Program-made: the position numbers and the translations under genes
The notes under the pieces: generated by a model
Told to the model about the DNA's origin: nothing
The model's database searches: none
What the model saw: the letters and a program-made list of their open reading frames with translations, nothing else
Shown: piece by piece, positions 24,501 to 35,500 of the stretch
How the letters are laid out: the number at the start of each line of letters is the position of its first letter
Position numbering within the stretch: position 1 is the stretch's first letter
Assembly (NCBI GenBank): GCA_904066235.2
Contig: CAJFCV020000002.1
Location: forward strand, 6,944,001-7,008,000
Direction of reading: 5' to 3'
Source: Bursaphelenchus xylophilus
Lineage: Eukaryota > Nematoda > Chromadorea > Rhabditida > Aphelenchoididae
DNA length: 64,000 bases

Positions 24501-27500
24501 CAGGGCTGCTTTTTTTCATGATCACAGCTTAGTTGTTAGACACGCCGCCAATCGGGGTAGTAATCCATAAACTTTACACGAAATTTAATCACCCAACGGC
24601 CTCGATCAGAAAGTTTTAATAGACATCGTCATATTTTTGACCTCTCTCCCGCCACCGCCAGCCATCTCCCGACCCGCCTCAACCTTGGCCCCTTTCATAT
24701 GGACCGGGGATTTCGAGTTCCCTTCGGCCGCAGCTAGTGGAAACATCACTTGATTGACTGGAATGTCTAGCAAACCTCATCCACTGATTTGAAGGGTCCC
24801 GCCGCTTTCGTCCCCCTTCTTCCTCCCTTCCTTTCACCTGCCTCGGCATCGAAAAGACCCCGGTGGCGATCGCTGTCCGACCAACCGACCGGACACTCTC
24901 TTCTAGCCGAAATTTGTGCCCTGAGGGGAATTTCTTCTTTCTTTTCACCTTTTATACCAGGTCCTGTTCTCGACTGGACGTTCAGCAACCGATTTACACT
25001 CTTTTCTTCAATTACGTCATGAACAGGTGATTGGGGAAAGAGTCGAGCATGTTCTGGTGATCATCAACTTGTCCGTGGTGTACCCGACAGTCTGCCAAGA
25101 TTCCGACCCCGGCCTTGGTCCCTGTGCCTGGTGCCGGGCATCGGCCTTCGGAGGTTCAACTTCGAACTCCTTGGTGGCGATGTTGTTGTCCAATCAGACG
25201 ACCAAGAAATGATGATTATTTCTACCATGAGGTTGATCAGGAGAGTCAGCCATCGGTAGATGGAGACCATGGGATCAACTTGTCTGATTTCCCCAATTCA
25301 AATCATCTCGCAGTACCATCCACTTCACAAAGACATCTTCTCCATCAACAGAGTAGCAGCTATGCCAGCAGTTCTGTCCTCAACATTCCCCCTTCAACGA
25401 CATCCAACTCTTCGGGTCTTTCGATTCGCGATATCTCCGGACGATTTCGGAAATTGCGACAAAAAAGTGCTAGTGAACTGAGCCTTGTCTTCGATATTAT
25501 CAGAAGTGGAAGTGCTTTCGAAACAACTTCAAAGAGTCCAGTACCAAAACCCAATCGCGCATCAGTATCAACGGGTAACCTAAGCAAACGACGAAGTATC
25601 AAAGAAAAACACAAGCACTTTGAACATATACGGCCCAACTATATTCACAAACAAATGCGGATAGGTAAGAGGAGTCTGTTATGATCGGGTTATCGGGTTC
25701 AGAGGTGCGAGAGGAGAGTGCTTGGTCCTTGACAAAGCGCTCTCAACTCCGGGGAACGTCTTGTAGATTTATGAGTGGTCTTGAGCTATTCTGTCTGATC
25801 CGCCTGCAGGCATTTAGGCTTGAATCGAACTCTCGGATATCTATTTTGTGTTATTAACGTGCTGTTATAATGGAGTCGTCCCATTATTCCATGTCGACCT
25901 TAACCTTCCCCTCTTTCGATGACAATCTCTCCTATTACAATTCGGTGTTAGACCAAGATAGTCTGGACCGGGAGGAGGCCATGAGTCAGTTAAGCGATAT
26001 TAAATATAAGCCCCGGCATCGGGCTTCCAAACGGGTCGCCAAGGATATGCAAATTCTCAGAGGCAAGTTCCAAGGTTCCGTAGGTATCTGTGATAAAGGA
26101 TAGGTTAATTCAAAAGCCCAAAGTCATCCAAAGCTTTCAAAATTATTAAGATGTATTATCATCTAAAGTATTGTTTTAGTCCAAGAAGAGAAGGCCATGC
26201 AATCAGCCCCTTCAGCGCCCATAGATGCCACCAAATTTGTCGCTTATGTAACAGAACGGCGGAAGAAGAGAATATTATTCAGAGGAGAGTATTTGGTACG
26301 GCCCCCGCATTATTTTTACCCTTCTTTAGATGATACTACGGTCCATTGATCCGACAAAGTGCACGACTGAAATTGGATCTAGAATGGGGGAAAGGAATCA
26401 GTACAGTGACACTCTACCGTATGACAATACTCGGGTTGTATTATCTATCATTGACGACGACCCCGATTCGCATTACATTAATGCGAGTTATGTTCATGTG
26501 AGTTTATAGTTGTTTTGGGCTTTCTGTTATGTTGCAAAAATTAATTTTTCTTGTTTTGTATTTTAGAGCTGGCTCCGTGAGAAAGCTTATATCGTGACAC
26601 AAGCTGTAAAAACAAAGAATGCAAGTAATGATTTCTGGAGAATGGTCTGGGAACAACGGTCAATTGGGATCGTTATGTTAACCAAGGTTTTCGATTTCAT
26701 GAGAGTACGTGGGTTACTGTCATTTCACAGATGATTTTAGGTAATGTGTGTAAAATATTGGCCTCTTAATCGATTTCAATTCCGACATATCGAAGTAGAG
26801 ATGTTAGAAACCAAGACTTATGCTCATTTTGTAAGTTGCGTTCTAACGTGTTCACAATTAAAGTAATATATATGTCATTGGTCCTATTTTTATTTTACAA
26901 TTTCAGGTGATTCGAACCTTTCGATTACGGAATCTAGAGGATCCCGATACGAGTAATACAAGGATTGTGAAGCACTTTCACTTTACAGAATGGGAACTCA
27001 ATTCTTTCCCTTACGTCAGCGCTTTCATCGAGTTAAGAAGACGAGTCCGGCAGTGGATGGATGCCAATCCCACAGATGCCCCTTTAATTGTACATTGCAG
27101 GTAACAACAACTGTTTATTGCTTCTGTTTTTACAACACCTTATAATTATGTAAAATAACTAGATCGCGGGTACGTATGTACAATTTTGGGTGTCAAATTG
27201 TTCGCAAAAAAGTGTCGAACATGTCCTGGGAATGACCTTAGACACTGGCTGTTGCAGTTGCTGAGCGCTGTCGCGTATCCAAGTGGCTACCTGACAATTA
27301 ATTTAACCTTTTAAAAATTGAAATAGATCTACCTGAACTCTGGAGTAATCCAAAAGGAATTTGTAAGCCCGAGACCCAGCACTCATACCACAATTGCGTA
27401 AGAGGACGTTCTGCATACACGAGAGATCACATAACACACTTCGACATCGCTTCCCAAAACCATTCAGACTCAATTCTAATTCCTCGTATGGCCCGCATCT

Positions 27501-30500
27501 TCTGGCCCCACAGACTCTCTTCAATTGGGGGGCTGAACGGGCATAGCACGGGAGGTTGTTAACCATCTGAAAGTCATGGCCCAGCTTACTTCCTCTGCCA
27601 AGCGTCTTTACTCATAATTAATACCATAACTCTCATACCTCGTCGAAACGGGCTTTGCAAACATAATCCCGCATATTAAATTGGATCTCATACCCACAAT
27701 CCCTCAAACATCTATCGTTCTCGGCGTCGAATTTACAGAAATAGATGAGATCTTCTTTGTCTGTTACAGATGGCACTCCAACACTACCAAAAGAAGTGTG
27801 TGCCTGAATGATTTTACAGGAGTTGAGAGGCCTTTTTTACCTTAACCATGTCTAGGGATGTTCTCAGCTTTTCGTTGCACTCTTTTTGACATTTCTCATC
27901 TGCGGTCTCGGGATCATCTGAAGAGAGTGGAAGGGTTTAGATAACTTGTCTGAGACATAAAAAGGCCATTAAGGTCCGATTGATATCGTCTTTCACATCG
28001 ATCTGTGCCAAGCGTAACCTTACCTATCGAACGGGCATTGAGACGTTGTTTCCGGTTGAATTCCTCTTCAAATCTCCGTTCGATCCGCAGCAAGTCAAAG
28101 CCCGAGGGGAGTCCCTGGACTAGAAAACAATGGACTAGCAGGGCGAGGCTGAGACGGACGAACATCCGGAAGAAAAGGGCCTCCGTCTCTTCCACCAACA
28201 GACTCCGGAGTTTTGCCTCCCGAAAAGGGCCAAACCCGTTCCCGTGATCTGTCGTCTTGTTTTCTTGTTACCATCACTTCTTTCTCGCTCTCTGACTTTT
28301 TCACTTTAAAATCAGAGGTTTGAAGTAAAGGAAAAGGAGTCTCAATTACCACAATTACAAGTTCAAATACAAACTGGCCAGGAAACCGGAAACAGATGAC
28401 CTTTGTTGAAAGAGGAGGGACCTCTCGAGGGGCCCTTCCCTCCCTTCCTGCGCGAACTTCATGTTCAGACGTCAAAAAACAAAGTAAACAAGTTGTTTGA
28501 CAAGCGGGACAGGTGAAATGTAAATAAACTGCCGAATGTGCGGATTTCAAAAAGCCAATTCAGTTTATTGCTAGCAAAAAACGTTTGGGTTCGAAAACAA
28601 AATGAGTTTGTGTTACGTAACCAACTGCAATTGACACTTTACAGTTCGTCAAAAAAAGTGCGGAAAAAATAAGAATCGTCGTAAAAAAATTGGAGGTCAC
28701 GTCGCAAAAAAAGCAATGCAATAAATGGGTCATTACCGCATTTTTTACATGAAAACACTATACATATACATATATTGACATTACAGTAATGGCGGAGGCC
28801 GGAGCGGAGCATTTTTGGCATTGGACGCGAATCTTGAATTACTCAAAAAGACCGGCCAAGTCGACATCTACGAGTATGCAAAGACCATGGTCAACTGCCG
28901 TCAGCACCTGATAGATCATGTGGACCAATATATGTTCATCTACGATGTGTTATGTGAAGCCTTGTTGTGTAATATTGAACCCATTCCAATCTACAAACTC
29001 AAACAAAGATCAAGCATGTACAGGTCGAGGAAGGATCGCGAGCTCATGGAGTTGCAGGACAATCATGAAAACAAGGTACGAACAGCATCGGTTTCAAATA
29101 ATTTAATCCTACTTTAGCTACTGCTCATGTTAACGTCATCTCTCCGTATCGGAGATTGTGCCGGAGGGCATCGTTTGGAGAATCGAGGAAAGAACCGGGA
29201 TGTGATGGTGGTACCTCGTAAGTATTCTGCCCAAAAATATTATTCTTCTTTAGCTGATCATGCCCGTCCGTATCTGCAAACCCTTCATGGGGAAAGCAAA
29301 GATTACACTTACATTAATGCAGTCGAGGTGGATGGGTTTACCCGAAAAAGCGAGTTTATTGTCACTGAGTGGCCGAAACAACAGACAATTGACAGTTTCT
29401 GGACATTGATATTCGACCACAGCTGTCATACTGTAGTTAATCTAACTAACCCCTCAAATGACAAGGTACAACTTTTTATAATATTTTACAAACCATCCTT
29501 CAGATCTATCCTCATTTCATCCATAATAAAGGCAAAAAGAACTATGGGCCTTTTACAGTAGAGATTCTAAATTATCAGCAATATCCCGGGATGACGTCAC
29601 ACATGGTGAAGATCATGAAGAGGGTAAGTTGGATGACGGGGGTAGCTTTTTAACTCAGTCATCCATAGTACAGGATGGGCCACTCGCAGCTTCCTTTCTT
29701 TGGATTTCTCCGCGGAGACTCTGTCGGTTTCGTAAAATTTAGATTTTTCATATTCAATCGATTGAATTCGAAAAAAAAATATTTTGAAACGACGTTCTCA
29801 TAATTTAAAAAATTATTTTCAAGCTGAAAGTTTTAAAAAACGAAAGGTTGGAATGGATTTTTTAAGTGGCTAGCCAAAAGCCTGTATCGGGCATCCAAAT
29901 TGTTAGAATGGCTTCACAGGTAATGGTAACAGAAGAAAACACCTTTGACGCCATTCTAACGCTCTGGCTAGCCGACCCAGGTCTTTGGATAGCCATTTCA
30001 GAATTCCATGCCATGGTGCCGGTTGAAAAGGGTAAATTTCAGCTCCGGGAAAATCTAATAAGTTTTACGAAAATCGGCGAGGTCTCGGCGGAGAAATTGA
30101 AAGAAAAAGGAATGAAGCCTCGAGCGGTCCACCTAGTAAACACTTATATCAAGTCTATTTATGCCATCTTTTATATTGTCTTGTATTGTTCCGTATTTGG
30201 CAATGTCGCTTTATTGTGAAAATATGAATTCTTTTTTCGAATTTTGACGAGCAACAGCAACCTCCGCCTTCACAGCTGACGCCATTTTGTTGTCTTCGAA
30301 AGAAACAGATTGTTCGGAGACCCACCTTAAAAGAGTTTCTCAAGGATGAAAGTAAAAACAACAATGGCCTGCCAGCGGGCCAAACTTTCAGAATGGATCA
30401 GAGATATTGGGGCAAGATCAGATCGGCCAGTGAGACCCCCAAAGTGCACAGTAAAGAGAGTATGAAGCTGAGCCAAGCCCTCAAAGAAGGCGGTCAACGG

Positions 30501-32307
30501 ATTGTCAGATCTGCAAGTAAATTGGCCAAATGGGCCCAAGCCCCGAGAGGACAGCGAGCATTCAGCCAGCCCAACAGTGACACTCTTGCTCAATTCGAAA
30601 AGGTTCTTGTTATGCGATAGTTGAACAGTAGTTGACCTGTAATCCCCGACTAATCTTATCCCAGATTTCATTCTTTTTGTTCATTTCCGTTGAGAAGGCG
30701 AGTAATCTTTCACAAATTATGTTATCCTTTCTTTGATTACTCGTTTCTTGACTTCATTTTTCGCTTTTTGTTGTGTCCTGATTTGGTATCTTTTGTTGAG
30801 ACAGCCTTTTAATTAGTGGTGTGCCACATGTGGTCGGCGTTGTATTGTCGTACCGACCGCAGACTCGAGGTGATCTGATCGTAAAGACTACTCCCTTTTA
30901 GTTCCCATCTTACTGTCCCTTCCACATGTGGCATAGGCCTATCGAGTTTCTTCAAGTCTGAAGTTCAACTGCTCATAAGTTCAGGAATCTTTGCTCATCT
31001 TCCAAATTCATCTTGCTTTTCTCTTCTGATTCATTCGGTCTACTGTAATTTCAGCCCTCAGAACCATTTAAATCAGACCCGGAGAAACAAACTAGGGGCG
31101 ATGTCAGCAAGCTTGTAAGTGGGCTGGTCTTCTTTCTCGGCTACTAATCCCGTAATATCATTGTAATGTCTCCCACCGTCCATTCATAGTCTAAGGATCA
31201 TCTCAGTTTGAGTAGAGGGTGGTAATACAATGTCCGATCCATGTGTTATGTCATGTGTCTCAGGTCTTGTCATCAATCCGGTACTTCAGTTTATTTTATG
31301 TTCTTTATGTTTACTTTAATTTATGTCCATGAATTGGTTGTCGCTTTATGTTGTTTGTTACAGAGAGGTGGAGATGAGGTCCGTCGATTGCTGGCTTTGA
31401 CCCGAAAATACAATGTCCAGCCCGACCGCGAAACCGAGCATATCCAGAAATTGGTGTCGTATCTTTTTTTCATTCCCTCTTTTTCTGTCACCCCAAATAA
31501 CTATCATAACATACTAACAGTTATTTCCACTCACATGTATGTCCAGTATTCCATTACAAGGACTCACCCATTCTTTTCAGACCTTTATGATCTCGGAGAT
31601 CATGGCCACAGGTGCTACGCAACAACAAATGGAAGCCGAGATTCGGATCTGTTGTGTGATACAGGTGAAGATGTGGCCGTTGGAGAACAAAGTCCCTCTT
31701 TCCACGACTTCCATGATCGAACTCATCAAGATGACCCGAGCTTGGCGAAAAAGAGCTCCAGACAGACCGGAGACCAAACCAACAGTCGTGATGTCACAGT
31801 AAGTCCTCAAACAATACTATAATCTTTGTAGTAATGGAGTAAGTAGATGTGGAATATTCATTGCGGCCAATGTTTGCATCGACCAAATGGACATGGACAA
31901 CGAAGTGGATGTCTTCCATGCCGTTAAAATGATCAGGATAAACAGGCCTCAACTTATAGATATGAAAGTAAGTTTAAACACGGAACAAGCCATGGTTACA
32001 TCGACTTCAGGATGAGTACAAATACTTATATGACCTCATGCTGCATTGGTACATGACCGATCCCGACTACCGAGCGCGAGAACCTCAAGAAACGGAAGAA
32101 TTGGAGGAGGAGGAAGACCTCGAACAATACACAGATGCCTTGGAAGATACTAATCTGAGTCCAAGGCGTCGATCGACCAGAAGATCATCATCCCGAAGCC
32201 GGCCTCGACTTGATACTTCCCAGCAAAATAACAACAAAGACGTGAATAATGAAAACCGAAGATCTCGTTCGGTGATCCGCCGAGATCCCGTGTATCTCAA
32301 TGATTAG
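21560..32307 (+). CDS. Tandem-domain protein tyrosine phosphatase with degenerate active sites
   Basis: Common exons: 26180-26295, 26330-26497, 26567-26704, 26741-26830, 26907-27100, 28787-29075, 29118-29217, 29254-29465, 29504-29623, (30276-30602), (31364-31453), 31581-31798, 31832-31967 and 32011-32307; the bracketed pair are phase-0 and may be optional. Four separate ATG-led modules all end in phase 1 and fit the acceptor at 26178-26179: 21560-21646 plus 21707-21909 plus 21946-21992; 23030-23426; 25019-25026 plus 25198-25664; 25870-26083. No transmembrane segment seen. D1 has P-loop HCSNGGGRSG (Cys kept) but its WPD loop reads TEWELNSFP. D2 reads VVMSHNGVSRCG at the P-loop (Ser for Cys) and MWPLENKVP at the WPD loop. 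D2's EVDVFHAVKMIRINRPQ resembles the inert D2 of PTPRG/PTPRZ. The acidic, then Ser/Arg-rich tail ends at 32307. Confidence 0.85.
27303..28165 (-). CDS. Nested secreted cysteine-rich protein (215 aa)
   Basis: Lies on the opposite strand within the phosphatase intron 27101-28786. Exons 28024-28165, 27841-27917, 27639-27803 and 27303-27566 join in phase. The start ATG (28163-28165) opens a clear signal peptide, MFVRLSLALLVHCFLVQG. The mature part has about a dozen cysteines (for example EKCQKECNEK, RCLRDCGYE, RVCGARRCG, SVLCDLSCMQ), a spacing reminiscent of nematode chondroitin-proteoglycan-4-type domains; that family call is a guess. The last exon may splice on at a GTAGAT donor rather than end at 27303. 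The protein is probably extracellular. No paralogue is in the window. Confidence 0.75.
29671..30136. mobile_element. TA-flanked inverted-repeat element (degenerate)
   Basis: Starts CAGGATGGGCC after TA (29669-29670) and ends GGTCCACCTAG before TA (30137-30138). Subterminal CTCCGCGGAGACTC on the left and its diverged complement near 30085-30100 match the better copy at 35787-36714. Sits in an intron of the phosphatase gene. Confidence 0.7.
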
Positions 32308-32570
32308 GTGCCTCTCAACATATCAGTCCCCGAGGACAGCCAAAGTAACATTCGGAGCCCACTTTCCTTTTGTAAACTCTCAGATTTCACTTGTGCACCC
32401 AACAATGCCATGTGCCTTCACTTTTCTAAAGTATCATGTTCATTTTTGAATAAATCAAATTGTTTTCAGTAATAGAAATTTATAATGATGAATAGTCGTT
32501 ATCTAATATTATTATAATCAAAATTTACTCAAACTCAACAAGTAACAACAACCGCTCCAATCGTTGAACC
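32308..32570. other. Convergent 3' ends
   Basis: Short gap between the phosphatase (+) and RPAP1 (-) stops. AATAAA at 32450-32455 fits as the phosphatase poly(A) signal. Confidence 0.5.
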
Positions 32571-35500
32571 CTACCCAACACTTCCAATGGTTGCCAGATG
32601 ATACAATAAGGGATTCCTTTCCTTTAGGACCACATTATTCTCCAAAGCAGCCTTATAAGACACCATCAGAAGATTGAAAGGGTCAGCCAACGTCTGTTTG
32701 AGAAGATTTGTCATATTCTCCATATTAGAGTTGACATATTTCACTAGAAAGGAGGCCTTTTCCATCCCGAGAGTCATTTGACGGACGATTTCTGTGTGCT
32801 CTGACCATAAAAGTAATCTGATTGTTAGAGCATCGCTCAGAGATGCGTTCATATAGGCAGGTATCAACAGCATCAACGCAAAGTTGTCATCGGCCAAAGA
32901 GAATTCACCATACCTCTTCAACAAATCTTCGTAACTAAAACAATTACACAATAACGTCATCAATTACGAGGTCACGACTTTTCGGGTCTTGGGTTTTTCG
33001 ACTGAGAGACTTTTCGGGTGATGAATAAAAAATTGTAAAATCAGATACTACTGATGGCGCAACACTGTAAATAATTAAAAAAAAACTTTTTTTATCAGTT
33101 TTGGGGTTTTTAACAATGCATTGCAATGGAGAATTCAAATTCGCCAAAAGGTCGGTGTAAATGTTAGCGTTGAACTTAGGGTACTTCCCTTGTCAATTAC
33201 GGAAATCAGAGCTTTTGGTTTGCAGTTTTTTGATGTAAGCTAATAAATGGGCATAACTTATTTGATATTACACAAGATAGGGACGCCTGAGGATTCACGG
33301 AAAAAAAGAATTTTAAGATTTGGCCAAAAACTGAAAAAGTTATAGCCAATTTAAATCAAGCCACAAAGATGCTCCACCCTGTATTTGATTTTTCAATTGC
33401 TTACTCACCACCCGAAAAACCCAAGACCCGAAAAAGCGCCACGAGGAAGCCCGAAAAGTCAGTCTTCCATCAATAACAAGCGCCACTTACAAAGGAAAGA
33501 AAGCGTCCAGTCCAGATACAGATTTGGTCAATTTCAAAGACAAGAGGCCACTTTCAGCCCTTTTTATCAAGTATTCATCCATTAACCGATTGAAACAATC
33601 CAAAATGATGGCATCCTTGAAGACTTCGGGTCCTAATTGCCGATAAAGTAATCAATTATGACAATCTTACCTAACAAAAACATCTCGGCCATGTGGACAT
33701 ATACTTGCCCTGGAGTGTATAATGTGTAAAACAAACTCTTCTGTTCTTTCAATAATAGAACAGAGAACAACAAGGACAGTGTGACAATCTCAATATCATC
33801 AGGGGTTACACTCCTATAAAATATACAGGGTGCGGCAATTTTTCGGCCGGATTTGAATTGGCTATAACTTTTTTAGTTTTTATCCGAATGTTAAAATTCT
33901 TTTTTTCCCTGAATCCTCAGACAACCCCATTTTGTTTAACACCAAATATGTTATATATACAGGGACCTAGTTCATAGTTATTGGCCTTTCGGTCGTGTTC
34001 TCTGCTTTTTCGGCGTGTGTGAAAATCGACAGAGAAAACGACTTTTTTTTACGAATTTTGTCGTAAAAAGTTTCATGCCTGTTCATGCCATGGAGAATAC
34101 CGTTTCTACAAAAAATCAGCTATCTCCGCACAAAACTAACGAGGATATAGCCAAAAAGTTTTTCTGTGTGACCACTCATGTGCCCTCCTGACCGCAAAGA
34201 ATCGTTGAATATCTTGGTCGCCCCTGAAAGTTGCGGGCTGAAACTTTCAGGAATTGATGTGTGGCGTCCGGCCCATGTGCAAAATTTAAAGAAAATCTGA
34301 GAGTCGCACTAGGGGTAATTCCATTGTCAGCTATGAAAATTAGAGCTTTTTCTTTGTCTCGAATTTTTACTGTACAGGGTGTTCCTAGAATTATGGAAAA
34401 AACTATTCATTAATAACTTTGTGCTCGGTGGTCCAATCCGAATTTTTTTTTTTGCATTTTACAGGAAGACCTTTGAGTTTTTACAATCAAAAAAATTTTT
34501 TTTGTTTTATCGGCGGAGACTTCCGTAATCCGCCTTGAATTCGGCGGAGTGCTTTTTTCACAAATGAGACTGTAAATTGTTGCATGTGTGAAGAAAATGG
34601 GCGGGAATGGATTCGGAAGATACAATATGACATTTATTTCAAATTTTTATCATTCGGCGGAGACATTTTTTAACCTCGGCGGACGATTTTTCTTCGACTT
34701 TGGAGAGTCAAAATTTGCTAAAACCAAAACGTATGGTATTCCTGGTGGCATGGCGCCTAAATACGACTTATTACGTTTTCGGCCCACTGGGGGAAGAAAA
34801 AAGGCAATTCGGCGGAGAAAAAAATGAACCCATTTTAACAGCCTCGTTTGTGAAAAAAGCATTCCGCCGAATTCAAGGCGGATTACGGAAGTCTCCGCCG
34901 ATAAAACAAAAAAAAATTTTTTTGATTCTAAAACTCCAAGGTTTTCCAGCAAGATGCAAAAAAAATTTCGGATTGGACCACCGAGCACAAAGTTATTAAT
35001 GAATAGTTTTTTCCATAATTCTAGGAACACCCTGTAGTCTAACGAACGGGTATAACATATTTGGTATTAAACAAAATGGGGTTGTCTGAGGATTCAGGGA
35101 AAATTCAGGTAATTTTAAGATTTGCCCAAAAACTAAACAAATTATGGCCAATTAAAATCCGGCCGAAAAATTGCCGCACCCTGTAGATCACATTAGAAGT
35201 CTTACCCTCTTTTCTCAAAAACGTCCACCACTCTTCTGATTGGCATCAGACTCCAGGCTCCGTCCAAGAGAGGATTTACACCATAACCAAATCTCTTTTC
35301 TGTTTTGCCTTGATCGGTAACACTGAAAGTATAATATGTATTAAGGTGTCCCAATAATTCTTGCAAATCTTCCTCTCGTCGATTTGTGCAACTAATTAGA
35401 GATTGATCTTGTTTGTGCTTATAGCAATTTTTTGGGGTTGAGTAACTTCCGCTCATTTTTTCAGTTTTTCTTGGGTTAGCGGTAATTCAGAATTCGACAG

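Larger units (their letters stand above)
33826..35183. mobile_element. Outer TA-flanked inverted-repeat element, split by two insertions
   Basis: TA at 33824-33825 and 35184-35185; ends CAGGGTGCGGCAATTTTTCG and its complement. Arms are about 130 bp (33826-33955 and 35052-35183). Between them lie a MITE copy and a second palindromic element. TA duplication and CAGGG ends suggest a Tc1/mariner-type non-autonomous element (inference). Confidence 0.8.
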
